37,981 bases of DNA, from contig JAFGYB010000009.1 in assembly GCA_016936355.1 (NCBI GenBank), forward strand, positions 1 through 37,981. The letters run 5' to 3'. The position numbers and the translations under genes were made by a program. This DNA comes from Bacteroidales bacterium (GTDB lineage: Bacteria; Bacteroidota; Bacteroidia; Bacteroidales; F082). This document shows, one piece after another, positions 10,301 to 17,836 of the stretch (position 1 is the stretch's first letter; every line of letters starts with the position of its first letter). The notes beneath the pieces were generated by a model. The model saw only the letters and a list, made by a program, of their open reading frames with translations. It was not told the DNA's origin and ran no database searches.

Positions 10301-10952
10301 AGCCGTTCAGTCCTTTCAGGTGGACACTTTGGGACATGCGTTCCAGAAAATCGGTTTTTTCGTTGGCCGTAGTGTAGTGGGCACTCTGTCCCACCATTTG
10401 TTCCAGCACATCCATCAAATAGTTCCATTGAGATTTCTCCACATCTTCGCTGATGCCCAGAATCTCGCGGAAGCGGCGCAAAACAACGGCCTCTTCTCCC
10501 AGTAAGATATTTGATCTGAATTGAATATTCCCCTGGGTAAACGGAGGAGTTCCCATGGAAAAATCATGAAACTGCAATACCTGACGGGCTTCTTCCTGCT
10601 GATCATCGTTGATGAGTTCGGTATCCATCAGATGGACCAGCCGGTTGCGGAATTTATTCAATCGCGAACGATATTGGAACGCCTTGGATTCCTCGTGAGG
10701 AAACAACATGAGCGAAACGTCCACATAGGCGGGAAAAGCTTCTTTCAATTCCAGCAACCGGCGACTGATCTCCTTTTGCTGATACACCGGATCATCAGGC
10801 TCCTGATAACATAACTGATAAAAATTCTTTAACATTCCCACAAAATGGGCAGGCAGCAGGTTTTCAGCTTTCGGTTTCAGTGACAGATACAGATCAATAA
10901 AATCCAACGCATCGTCTCCCAGGTTCAGTTTTGATTTGCTCAGTTGTCTCAT
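4341..10952 (-). CDS. Giant 2203-residue protein with aspartate-aminotransferase-like and PEPCK/HPr-kinase-like domains
   Basis: One uninterrupted frame, not assignable to a characterised protein. Residues 1-440 are mostly helical with no motif recognised. Residues about 440-1070 carry fold-type-I PLP enzyme marks: a glycine-rich segment at 457-459, DPSNPFG (Asn676), LFLDEAYND (Asp705, Tyr708), STTKNLG (Lys750, Schiff-base position), GDRLG (Arg758) and FLRFS (Arg984, carboxylate-arginine position). Residues 1070-1600 are again helical and unrecognised. Around 1660-1850 a P-loop GDSGVGKS (1691-1698) precedes GDML (Asp1725) and NSR (Arg1779), an order like PEP carboxykinase, although the P-loop itself resembles HPr kinase. 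There is no signal peptide or membrane segment, so it is probably cytoplasmic. asnB lies upstream on the same strand behind its own terminator. Activity is not claimed; either domain could be regulatory or structural. Confidence 0.9.
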   Translation of the reverse strand: MRQLSKSKLNLGDDALDFIDLYLSLKPKAENLLPAHFVGMLKNFYQLCYQEPDDPVYQQKEISRRLLELKEAFPAYVDVSLMLFPHEESKAFQYRSRLNKFRNRLVHLMDTELINDDQQEEARQVLQFHDFSMGTPPFTQGNIQFRSNILLGEEAVVLRRFREILGISEDVEKSQWNYLMDVLEQMVGQSAHYTTANEKTDFLERMSQSVHLKGLNGFIKTVVSGSPDTAINLIRDELFHSSQVIELPFNTADTLFQKIQENKTAVFVIKVQSLIHNPFTDHRWFPFLSRMIFVDDTPMALRTNTCLVFSFHNKIIQTLNKVHTKKLGALANSQLNLRLILEKVSLKNLNQFRERVSAKIEDYETELTEIKTEQLGSADDPAKNLSLFKFDEFYRQLIKDKYTLEKLNSYLDLIIRSADPSEQKKLNMALMDAFEERTLKYFYSGTKKIHIATVVEGGGRNQIKTYGEFLLQRKLMPVKKEITERCRVILDVFPDTYQRTLKNHFHKNFGINLFLEKYKQHIIKAENEADNTGRLKNMLIDLGILDKYNTLSEKEKNIIQEFISNLTNLKKTSISDDVQMIIRDVLFGKEDKVLKPYILFNKYASWEYLDLFPTDRFDINPFDLEIGMTEEGRIDFERLTDRLERMKNTFQIFDETGSLWDRFSENLTIVINDPSNPFGYSDFNNEAMLEFLKFISTSKITLFLDEAYNDTVKIENDAEPKWRTISRYVMNNLDQKYNRLNLVSSISTTKNLGATGDRLGSLVATPSKKEVIDFARKRNNRESGNTNSLYMLVNILQTAQLAKSIKNILEEKQARNASRHKFKEIIEQYIMDTCRAQLVNREKKKTNEIPLSFEGSPLHLFLLNELEALDKLDMLELPDDFKYKGEPFFAYYQKQLVSSLNGFRVNKNFRNESLTRLNIAKETAAELLSGEAGEHARLVASDGSFLFNIQLKHFFSYQDLEKFAQKLTEERGVAVIPYQNGFLRFSLGGYLDGSTASYDVFGKEVKNALEIVLKYWQRFYEAKNNEKNKGRTTDELLKEIFSLPSEQAFIDQLLEDFYLIRKLKKKGFKSLNIDNQWTLYHAPPQLSGVSIHTIDNSTNAVIEFSSEVGRCSTLDEFIQSAAFTSLYENLLPQVYQRIPSIKHLPFGEVLARYGKSELLKFITNKLGYEPNAYVLDGPDEDIIMTEILMEMERLLFSPGKTKILALKSSGDHRADVARMEGVNQMLRKFIKELLLHFNLPFDHDPSAPSLHELISKTAEEFVEVIGVDMENLDVERAVNVFGEKLYSQFDQQALDLGKKLFGDITQKIRQRVFNSETSAVERIVYLYLLTENSDFNKNLNHILSGINKALKALDDAEAEGFIGDFLYKNLPEQWNLIWEEVTNAAKRKVKTTEVHSEIRRFVLFLIRLLNNTKANEHYYPYVHTVMKRSEVHFLRQNSAINEMIQHGISVYEHFDTKKHVLSQSENGSLQWIPNLLSECGVIGTEQNVQTHTRIATDSKKREFPFHRLDRVENSLKKGKPTSGAPNEYIKVLDTRPMPSFFLNRLESYVSRMDSGDFRCKIFNGGLVNELFVFHKSYMKYMADNFRLMEKQETSMEDILNFVPDTICFYGLPEKLISFPQIGYFDVPGPKGNIKTIITPLRKEVDYFGDIKKPRLTVMNEKIKEMGGIPVHGSLFAVEEDDGAVFVVQIAGDSGVGKSEMLAAMMLKWMKQNLTGVRSLKMIAGDMLHVFPDKDGNLYGIGTEEGDFSRVTDFDPEYIKYYYTLFESASDSNVEDLNSRSTISGLCDVTMPYKIDIMLTASNYAREEAGITRYENPENFILYRNSHGERKEKATSGDNPNFQRTLQRYSGDKNIVEVLDRHGAYIDEVLDWEFDDYNRKFYLCSSYKMMELINLEEIVNKIFSEKKFTEDGVEWSIEKVDFDIIKNRFVALLKGEEEEKQQIIDRSLFNTLFDSLASTPAGQPFVAEEGEFESKKHLINFLKTSAAKKIQLGILSTDLGRKGKEITGPQIAAEDMRKLIREVRNARPDINENKNRIKNLVQETYAASLNSFGSNAETDRYNFWLWQMEQMQKAELVRIDNPEEVIDLSKMKRKIAPERPFQPLLVTPNLNREISGMSETFEQLLHLPHMEQLTHVFDNYASLVFVADNYSQETVVNNIILQLLLMNRAILSEDLTKGQLMEKVDKETLAAAKHVALKIFMKKK

Positions 10953-11038
10953 GATTTACTGTTTATATGATTTCTTTGATGTGTCCTCCGAAACAATCTT
11001 TCTCGAGAAAAAGCAACGGTCCCTATTCCGGCATTCAA

Positions 11039-11046
11039 CAAAATTA
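11039..11046 (-). promoter_or_regulatory. Putative -7 box of the giant gene
   Basis: The minus strand reads TAATTTTG, matching TAnnTTTG, about 87 bases before the ATG of the giant gene. It is the only such box noticed between that gene and the asnB terminator. The -33 element is not convincing. Confidence 0.35.
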
Positions 11047-11160
11047 TGTCTTTTCATGGTCTGATTACCGGGAATTGAAATTTTATAACATTTTTTTAAT
11101 CAAACGTTTGCAATAAGGTTGTTCCTCTGTTTTTATACTGGAATGTAATTAAGAAAACTC

Positions 11161-11193
11161 AAAAAAAGGCCGGCAACTCACGGTTGCCGGCCT
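11161..11193 (-). terminator. Intrinsic terminator of asnB
   Basis: Perfect 11-base-pair GC-rich stem (AGGCCGGCAAC at 11167-11177 with its complement at 11183-11193) around a 5-base loop. On the minus strand it is followed by a run of seven T. It lies about 23 bases past the asnB stop and separates asnB from the giant gene. Confidence 0.9.
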
Positions 11194-11215
11194 CAAAATT
11201 TTCTAAAGTTTCATT

Positions 11216-12880
11216 TTAATATGATTCTCTGTGCACGTTTTGAACAGCTCTTCCTGACGGGTCGATGACATCATTCAACGAAGTATCCCAGGCCAGTGCT
11301 TCGGGTGTACTGCAGGCCACCGATTTGCCTCCCGGAACGGTTCCGGCTGTCTGGTCACCGGGGAAAAATTTTTCAAAAAGAGTGCGGTAATAGTAAGCTT
11401 CCTTGGTCGTGGGTGTATTGATGGGGAACCGGTAGGTTGCCTTTTCCAGCTCCAGATCCGATACCTGCTCTTCGGTTACTGCTTTTAAGGTGTCGATCCA
11501 GTTGTAGCCTACGCCGTCGGAAAACTGTTCCTTCTGTCTCCAGATTACCTCTTCGGGCAGATAATCGCTGAAGATTTCACGAAGAATGTGTTTTTCCATT
11601 TTTCCCTCTTTGATTAATTTGTCTTCCGGGTTGAGTCGCATGGCCACATCCATAAATTCCTTGTCCAGGAACGGAACCCGGGCTTCCACACCCCAGGCTG
11701 CCATGGATTTATTGGCCCGCAGACAGTCGAACAAATGAAGAGTTGAAATTTTACGAACTGTTTCTTCATGCAACGCCCGGGCATCGGGTGCCTTATGGAA
11801 ATAAAGATAACCCCCGAATATTTCATCAGAACCTTCGCCGGATAACACCATTTTCACCCCGATGGATTTGATCTTACGGGCCATAAGATACATAGGGGTA
11901 GACGCTCGAATGGTTGTAACATCATAGGTTTCCAGGTGATAAATAACATCTTTCACAGCATCCAGTCCTTCCTGGATCGTATAAACAAATTCATGGTGTA
12001 CCGAATCGATGTGTTCGGCAACTCTTTTCGCGGCTTTCAAATCGGGCGAACCTTCCAATCCGATGGCAAAGGAATGAACCCGTGGCCACCAGGCTTCTTT
12101 CAGGTCGGAAGATTCCACGCGTCGTTGGGCATATTTGCTCACGATGGCAGCAATCACCGACGAGTCCAAACCACCCGAGAGCAGCACACCGTAAGGCACA
12201 TCGGACATCAACTGACGATGCACCGCTTGTTCCAACGCTTCTTTCAGTAACTTTTTATCACTCACGGCATTTTTGACAGCGTCAAATTGTTCCCAATCGC
12301 GACGATAGTAGCGAACAAATTCTTTGGTTTTACTGCTGTAATAATGTCCCGGAGGAAACACATTGATCTGCGTACAACGCTTGGTCAACGCTTTCATTTC
12401 TGAAGCTACATAAAACACGCCCAGTTCATCATATCCGTAATACAACGGAATAATACCAATGGGGTCGCGGCCGACCAGGTACGAATGATCCTGGTTGTCA
12501 TACAGAACAAAAGCAAAGATACCGTTCAAATCATCCAGAAAATCCGTTCCCTTTTCCAGGTACAGGGCATTGATGACTTCACAGTCGGATTTGGTTTGAA
12601 AGTCGTATTTAATATTGAGATTTTTTTCCAGTTCCCGGTGGTTATAAATTTCGCCGTTCACGGCCAGGGCCAGCCTTCCGTCGGCGCTCATCAGCGGTTG
12701 GGCACCGTGTTCCACATCCACAATCGACAAGCGTTCGTGCACCAGAATGGCCCGATCGTTCACGTAAATTCCCGACCAGTCGGGACCGCGGTGTTGCATG
12801 GTTTTTGACATTTCCAGCGCTTCTTCTCTAATGGAGGCGGTTCCGGTGGTCACATCCATAATTCCCAAAATTGAACACAT
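11216..12880 (-). CDS. asnB: Asparagine synthase B (glutamine-hydrolysing)
   Basis: This 554-residue enzyme makes asparagine from aspartate, glutamine and ATP. The initiator Met is followed by Cys2, the glutaminase nucleophile exposed after Met removal, which fixes the start. Glutaminase-domain landmarks follow: RGPD, ERLSIVD and NGEIYNH (about 75-81). The synthetase domain carries the pyrophosphate loop SGGLDSS at 235-241 and SGEGSDE further on. Length and the C-terminal PGGKSVACSTPEALAWD segment match E. coli AsnB. It is transcribed alone, with a TAnnTTTG box upstream and a strong terminator downstream. Confidence 0.97.
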   Translation of the reverse strand: MCSILGIMDVTTGTASIREEALEMSKTMQHRGPDWSGIYVNDRAILVHERLSIVDVEHGAQPLMSADGRLALAVNGEIYNHRELEKNLNIKYDFQTKSDCEVINALYLEKGTDFLDDLNGIFAFVLYDNQDHSYLVGRDPIGIIPLYYGYDELGVFYVASEMKALTKRCTQINVFPPGHYYSSKTKEFVRYYRRDWEQFDAVKNAVSDKKLLKEALEQAVHRQLMSDVPYGVLLSGGLDSSVIAAIVSKYAQRRVESSDLKEAWWPRVHSFAIGLEGSPDLKAAKRVAEHIDSVHHEFVYTIQEGLDAVKDVIYHLETYDVTTIRASTPMYLMARKIKSIGVKMVLSGEGSDEIFGGYLYFHKAPDARALHEETVRKISTLHLFDCLRANKSMAAWGVEARVPFLDKEFMDVAMRLNPEDKLIKEGKMEKHILREIFSDYLPEEVIWRQKEQFSDGVGYNWIDTLKAVTEEQVSDLELEKATYRFPINTPTTKEAYYYRTLFEKFFPGDQTAGTVPGGKSVACSTPEALAWDTSLNDVIDPSGRAVQNVHRESY

Positions 12881-12917
12881 AGCTCGTATTCTCCTATTCC
12901 TTATATGGTTAAGCGGA

Positions 12918-12925
12918 CAAAGCTA
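12918..12925 (-). promoter_or_regulatory. Putative -7 box of asnB
   Basis: The minus strand reads TAGCTTTG, a match to TAnnTTTG, 38 bases before the asnB ATG. The -33 element is unclear. Confidence 0.4.
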
Positions 12926-13052
12926 TCAATTATTCGAAACGAAACTTTCAGTAAAAACTGTTTCATGAAAAATTTCTTCCTTCCGGGTTCTGTTTCGAAA
13001 CCCGTTCAGACTACAGCGTAATCGATTGTGAACAGACTGCGGTTAGTTTTAT

Positions 13053-13060
13053 TAATTTTG
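13053..13060 (+). promoter_or_regulatory. Putative -7 box of the U32 peptidase-family gene
   Basis: TAATTTTG matches TAnnTTTG and lies 20 bases before the ATG at 13081, giving a leader of roughly a dozen bases. A TTG at 13026-13028 is somewhat too far upstream to be a convincing -33 element. Confidence 0.4.
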
Positions 13061-13080
13061 CAACCCATAACAAAAGAACT

Positions 13081-14349
13081 ATGACAGCAAAAGAGGTGGA
13101 AATAATGGCTCCTGTAGGTTCGTATGAATCGTTAATGGCAGCCATACAGGGTGGCGCTGACTCGGTTTACTTTGGCATTGACAAGCTGAATATGCGTTCC
13201 CGGTCGTCTAAAAATTTTACACTGGACGATCTTGTGAAGATCTCTTCCATTTGTAAGGAGCACGGCATTCGTTCATACATAACACTGAATACGGAAATTT
13301 ACGACGATGAACTGGATTTGATGCGCGACATTGTGGATGCGGCCAAAGCCAATGACATTACTGCTGTGATTGCCTCCGATCAGTCGGTGATTCAATATGC
13401 GCACAGCAAAGGCGTGGAAATTCACATGTCGACCCAGGCCAACATTTGTAATATTGAAGCGGTAAAATTTTACAGCCATTTTGCTGATGTAATGGTTACC
13501 GCCCGCGAACTGCGGATCGATCAGGTGAAAGCGATCACTGAAGCGATAAAAGAACAGGACATCCGAGGTCCGAAGGGAGAACCGATCCAGATTGAGATTT
13601 TCGCCCACGGGGCTTTGTGTATGGCTGTTTCCGGGAAATGTTATCTGAGTCTGGATAATCTGAACTCTTCAGCCAACAGAGGTGCCTGCCTGCAACCCTG
13701 CCGCAGGAAATACACGGTGAAAGATACCGAATCGGATCTGGAGCTGGAAGTGGATGGCAAATACATTATGTCTCCCAAAGATTTGAATACCATAGCCATT
13801 CTGGATAAAATTTTGGATGCCGGAGTCCGGGTGTTGAAACTGGAAGGGCGCGGACGTTCTCCCGAGTACGTCCAACGCATTGCCCGGGTCTACCGTGAAG
13901 CGGTGAATGCCGTTTTTGACGGAACCTACACCCGGGAAAACATTGATCGATGGAACGAAATTTTGGCCGGTGTGTATAACCGTGGATTCTGGGAAGGTTA
14001 TTATATGGGGCAGAAAACGGGTGAATGGACTGAAGAATACGGTAATCAGGCCACCGAACGCAAAATGTATATTGGCAAAATCACCAACTATTTCTCCAAC
14101 ATTGGGGTAGCGGAATTAAAAATTGAAACCAACAACCTGAAAAAGGGGGATCACATTATGGTGATCGGTTCCACCACCGGTGTATATGAAGATACGGTTG
14201 CTGAAGTGCGCCTGGAACTGGAACCTGTGGAGGAAGTGAAAAAAGGTTCGGTCTGTTCGGTTCCGGTGAAAGAAGTTGTACGACGAAACGATAAAGTGTA
14301 CAAAGTCATTCCGGCGGACAAAAATGTTCCGAATCTGGTTCAGAAGTAA
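13081..14349 (+). CDS. trhP: U32 peptidase-family protein, TrhP-like (tRNA U34 hydroxylation)
   Basis: A 422-residue member of the U32 family. The family signature is at residues 172-190 (EIFAHGALC, then GKCYLS). Four cysteines at 180, 187, 203 and 207 fit the iron-sulfur site proposed for this group. Although named peptidases, the characterised relatives of this size (E. coli YegQ/TrhP, B. subtilis TrhP) take part in prephenate-dependent 5-hydroxylation of uridine 34 in tRNA. The C-terminal 90 residues look like the small beta-rich domain of that subgroup. Other U32 branches (RlhA, UbiU/V) differ in length or domains. The family call is firm, the TrhP assignment moderate. Confidence 0.85.
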   Translation: MTAKEVEIMAPVGSYESLMAAIQGGADSVYFGIDKLNMRSRSSKNFTLDDLVKISSICKEHGIRSYITLNTEIYDDELDLMRDIVDAAKANDITAVIASDQSVIQYAHSKGVEIHMSTQANICNIEAVKFYSHFADVMVTARELRIDQVKAITEAIKEQDIRGPKGEPIQIEIFAHGALCMAVSGKCYLSLDNLNSSANRGACLQPCRRKYTVKDTESDLELEVDGKYIMSPKDLNTIAILDKILDAGVRVLKLEGRGRSPEYVQRIARVYREAVNAVFDGTYTRENIDRWNEILAGVYNRGFWEGYYMGQKTGEWTEEYGNQATERKMYIGKITNYFSNIGVAELKIETNNLKKGDHIMVIGSTTGVYEDTVAEVRLELEPVEEVKKGSVCSVPVKEVVRRNDKVYKVIPADKNVPNLVQK

Positions 14350-14408
14350 TCCGCTTTGTTCAGTCCAACGATTAACTTTTCATTGTTTTACGGGGATTTA
14401 CATTTAAA

Positions 14409-15629
14409 ATGCACATGAAGGCATCCAATCAAAAAATTTATGTGTCCGGGAAAAACAAACAGGAAGTACTGAATCCCCGGCTTGTTTTTATTCTGGCCGT
14501 GGCTACCGGTCTTGCTGTAGCAAACCTTTACTGGGCACAACCGTTGTTGGATACCATTGCCCGGGTTTTTCATTCCAATACCACGGCAGCCGGGATGATC
14601 ATTACCATTACTCAGATCGGGTATGCTGCCGGGCTGGTTTTTCTGGTGCCGTTGGGCGATTTATTTGAGCGAAAGAAGCTCATCGTATCGATTATGTTTT
14701 TGACAGCACTTTCGCTGGTAATAGCAGCCATCACTCCTACATTGTCTCTTTTCATGGTGGCTTCGCTGATCATCGGTATTACTTCAGTGGTTGCCCAGAT
14801 TTTGGTGCCTTTTGCTGCCACGCTGGCCAAAGAGCACGAGCGGGGGAAAGTAGTGGGGCAAGTGATGAGCGGATTGCTGATCGGGATTCTGTTGGCCCGG
14901 ACGGTAGCCGGATTTATTTCCGAATATGCCGGTTGGCGAACGGTATTTGGTCTGGCAGCCGTACTGATGATCCTTCAGGCGGTGATTCTGGCCCGGGCAC
15001 TGCCGGTGCACAAGCCCGAATTAAAAATTACCTATTGGGGTTTGCTGGTTTCTATCTGGCATCTGGTCCGGTCGGAAAGTGTGATACGAATCCGTTCGGT
15101 TTATGGCGCGTTGGTCTTTGCTAATTTCAGCGTACTGTGGACCAGTCTGACTTTTTTGCTGGCAGGTCCGTATTATGGGTTTTCAGATGCCATCATCGGG
15201 CTGTTCGGTCTGGTGGGTGCTGCGGGCGCTGTGAGTGCAAATCTTTCGGGACGATGGGCCGACAAAGGATGGTCGAATAAAACAACCCTTGCTTTTCAGC
15301 TGATCAATTTGTTGGCTTTTGGTTTGATGTGGTTTGGAACCGGTAACATTCTTCCCCTGATCGTTGGGATCATCCTCTTGGATGCCGGGGTTCAGGGAAC
15401 CCACATTACCAATCAAAGCGAGATTTACAAAGTAAGGCCTGATGCCCGGAGCCGCATAACCACAGCCTACATGGCCACTTATTTTTTTGGCGGAGCCGTG
15501 GGTTCCGCCGCTTCAGCAGCCGTCTATCAGGCTCACGGATGGACCGGTGTCACGTACCTGGGGATGGGTTTTTCCCTGCTGGCTGTTTTGTTCTGGTTGG
15601 TGGAACAAATCGCCCTGAAAAAGTCATAA
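14409..15629 (+). CDS. MFS transporter (12-helix drug/sugar exporter type)
   Basis: This 406-residue membrane protein has about 12 hydrophobic segments. The N-terminal half contains NLYWAQPLLDTIA, and the loop between helices 2 and 3 reads GDLFERKK, a version of the MFS G-x-L-[S/A]-D-R-x-G-R-[K/R]-[K/R] motif. The second half repeats the pattern weakly (SGRWADKGW). The overall pattern is that of DHA1-like proton-coupled exporters; the substrate cannot be told. A second ATG two codons on is an equally possible start. The 3' end overlaps the convergent TPR gene by six bases. Confidence 0.88.
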   Translation: MHMKASNQKIYVSGKNKQEVLNPRLVFILAVATGLAVANLYWAQPLLDTIARVFHSNTTAAGMIITITQIGYAAGLVFLVPLGDLFERKKLIVSIMFLTALSLVIAAITPTLSLFMVASLIIGITSVVAQILVPFAATLAKEHERGKVVGQVMSGLLIGILLARTVAGFISEYAGWRTVFGLAAVLMILQAVILARALPVHKPELKITYWGLLVSIWHLVRSESVIRIRSVYGALVFANFSVLWTSLTFLLAGPYYGFSDAIIGLFGLVGAAGAVSANLSGRWADKGWSNKTTLAFQLINLLAFGLMWFGTGNILPLIVGIILLDAGVQGTHITNQSEIYKVRPDARSRITTAYMATYFFGGAVGSAASAAVYQAHGWTGVTYLGMGFSLLAVLFWLVEQIALKKS

Positions 15630-17660
15630 CCCCCCCTGCTGGTTCGTCGTATCGTTTTGTTTCTTGATTTGCTCCTGCTGTTGCTTTTGAAGTGCGTCTT
15701 GTTGTTTTTTCAGCGCGGCTTCCTGTTGTTTTTGAACATAATCCTGCTGCTGTTTGATCAGGGTTCTCATTTTATCATCAAACATTTTTGATTCGGAAAA
15801 GGGATCAATTTCACGGGTCATAGCGTAAGCAGCCCGGGCTTTGTCAAAATTATTTTGTTTCAGATAAGCATCTCCCAGCAAATAGTATTGTTTCGTATCC
15901 CATTTGTTCAGGGGGATGCACTGGTTCTGGATTTCATTGATGGCGTCGTTTGTTTTCTGAAGGTTCACCAACGCCATGGCTTTCATGTAATGGTAATACC
16001 AGATATTGAACGTGGCAATCGCCTTGTCGGCATGAGCCAGCAACTCGGTGTATTGCTTTTGAGCCAGAAGGATATCGAAAATAAACTGATGCGGCGCCAA
16101 ATAATAGGGATACAATTCCAGTGCTCTCGAGAATTGTGCCTGGGCAGAGAAAACCTGATTTTGGTGGTATTGTATCGTTGCTGAATAAAACCAGGGAACC
16201 GGATTGTCGTTGGATTGTCTTTTCAGGATGTTGAAAATACTTTCGGCTTCATTCCACTGTCCGTTTTTTATGGCAATAATTCCTTTGTTGATGCTGGATA
16301 CATTATTTTCATTCAGTCCTTCTTTGGTCATTTTGTAGGAAACCAGCCACAGATCGATATCGTTTAACAGTACGTCGTCGCTGCATTTTATCAGAGCTTT
16401 GTTCAGTGAATTGTAAAAAGCCCCCGGATTGTTTCCCAAATTATTGAAAGCAGTAAAAATTTCATAATACGGTTGACGTTCTAGGCTGTCCTGAGCTTTT
16501 AAATTGGCCAAAACCGAAGCGTCAAAAATTGTTTTTTTCTTGTCAATATTATCGTTCAGCAGCTCGGTGAGCGTTTTAAACTGATCCATCCATCCCGTAT
16601 TGATCAATTCGTTTTTTTTCTGTGGCAAATCATCCAGCGTGCTCATATCCAACGGTTCTTTTCCCTGAATGATCTGTAACGAATCGGTATGACAGAGCAT
16701 GCGGCTGAGAACATCCACAAACAAATAAAATTTGTAGGTAGAATAGGTTCCGTGTTCCAGCAGCGCCAGATTTTCCTTTTTAAAGGTTTGCAGGTCGGAA
16801 AGGTATTTGTTGTTGATTTCCTGGCTTATTTTTTCGAAATGTTCCTTTTGTTGTTTGGAATCCGGTAAGGCCGATTGCAAATAAGACACAAACATCGGCG
16901 CCCTGTTTTTAAAAGCATTCATAACCATTTCGCAATCGTCTAAAGCTGCTTTGGATTTTGTTTCGGAAAACTGTTTTTGCTTTTCGTTATAAGCGGTTGT
17001 CAAACTGTCCAGATACCCTTTGATAGCCTTTTCGGTAAATTCAGGAATGGATTTTTTGTAAAAAGAAAAAGAACTGATTTCAGGATTTTCTTTGGCTCCG
17101 GTTGTGATTTTTAAGAATGTTTTAAAAGCCTCAGTGTATTGTTTGTCATTGAGCAAAGATGTTCCTTTTTTGAAAATGTTGGCATATTCATCATATGAAG
17201 GCAGAAAGTTTTCCTTGATCCGGATTTTTTCCGATTCGCCGATGTTGTTGACAAAAGAAAAAGGCTCGTACAGTTTTACCTGATCCTTTTCGAAGGAAAT
17301 AATGATTCGGTTGAATTTTCCCTTTTCGTCGGAGAAAGATAAGGGCAATCCGTTTTGTTTGATCTTTTCATCACCCTGTTGGAGGGTGATTCCGGCAAAG
17401 TAATCAGCAATGTCGTTTTCTTTAAAATATTCTTTTCTGGCCGAAGACAGGGCCGTGATAGCGAAGTACAGGTTGTTGCTTTTTTGAAAATCAGCGGGAC
17501 TAATCCCTTCCTTTCCCTGGCTGTCAGAAAGGCTGATGTTTACTCGATCGGCGGTCTTACCTTTGGTTTTGTAAGTGAGTTGCACGGTTTGTCCTGTGGA
17601 GAACAGGGCCGATAAGAGAAAGGCAAACAACAATAGTGAATGAAGTATATTTTTTTTCAT
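15624..17660 (-). CDS. Exported tetratricopeptide-repeat protein with Gln/Lys-rich tail
   Basis: The frame is open to 17714, but the ATG at 17660 is preferred: it starts a clear signal peptide (MKKNILHSLLLFAFLLSALFS, cleavage near STG-Q) and the promoter box lies at 17712-17719. The mature protein is about 660 residues. The middle is helical with no recognised domain. TPR-like helical pairs occur at roughly residues 430-630 (for example WNEAESIFNILK, PWFYSATIQYHQNQ, YYLLGDAYLKQNNFDKARAAY). The last 45 residues are low-complexity Gln/Lys (repeats of KQQ). Such proteins act as envelope or periplasmic scaffolds. No function can be assigned. Confidence 0.82.
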   Translation of the reverse strand: MKKNILHSLLLFAFLLSALFSTGQTVQLTYKTKGKTADRVNISLSDSQGKEGISPADFQKSNNLYFAITALSSARKEYFKENDIADYFAGITLQQGDEKIKQNGLPLSFSDEKGKFNRIIISFEKDQVKLYEPFSFVNNIGESEKIRIKENFLPSYDEYANIFKKGTSLLNDKQYTEAFKTFLKITTGAKENPEISSFSFYKKSIPEFTEKAIKGYLDSLTTAYNEKQKQFSETKSKAALDDCEMVMNAFKNRAPMFVSYLQSALPDSKQQKEHFEKISQEINNKYLSDLQTFKKENLALLEHGTYSTYKFYLFVDVLSRMLCHTDSLQIIQGKEPLDMSTLDDLPQKKNELINTGWMDQFKTLTELLNDNIDKKKTIFDASVLANLKAQDSLERQPYYEIFTAFNNLGNNPGAFYNSLNKALIKCSDDVLLNDIDLWLVSYKMTKEGLNENNVSSINKGIIAIKNGQWNEAESIFNILKRQSNDNPVPWFYSATIQYHQNQVFSAQAQFSRALELYPYYLAPHQFIFDILLAQKQYTELLAHADKAIATFNIWYYHYMKAMALVNLQKTNDAINEIQNQCIPLNKWDTKQYYLLGDAYLKQNNFDKARAAYAMTREIDPFSESKMFDDKMRTLIKQQQDYVQKQQEAALKKQQDALQKQQQEQIKKQNDTTNQQGGL

Positions 17661-17711
17661 AATCATTAATTTGCAACAGAACAATGAACTTAGAATGAAC
17701 GATATAACCCA

Positions 17712-17719
17712 CAAATCTA
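17712..17719 (-). promoter_or_regulatory. Putative -7 box of the TPR gene
   Basis: The minus strand reads TAGATTTG, matching TAnnTTTG, about 52 bases before the chosen ATG. It overlaps the longest possible coding start (17714) and argues against it. Confidence 0.4.
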
Positions 17720-17774
17720 AGAAATTCTTTGAAAAAACGGTTTTCGTCTTTGAATTTTATTTCGAAAGATCACC

Positions 17775-17806
17775 TTTATGATTCAGGAATCAATTCCCTA
17801 TCTTTG
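17775..17806 (+). promoter_or_regulatory. Putative promoter of tyrS
   Basis: TATCTTTG at 17799-17806 matches TAnnTTTG, with TTTA at 17775-17778 twenty bases upstream as a degenerate -33 element. Transcription would begin about 25 bases before the tyrS start. Confidence 0.45.
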
Positions 17807-17836
17807 TCCACGAAAAACAAGCTAAAATTTTAAGAG

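Noticed and set aside
10953..11160. RNA gene or riboswitch upstream of the giant gene
   Set aside because: No stable structure or known aptamer was recognised; the only strong hairpin is the asnB terminator.
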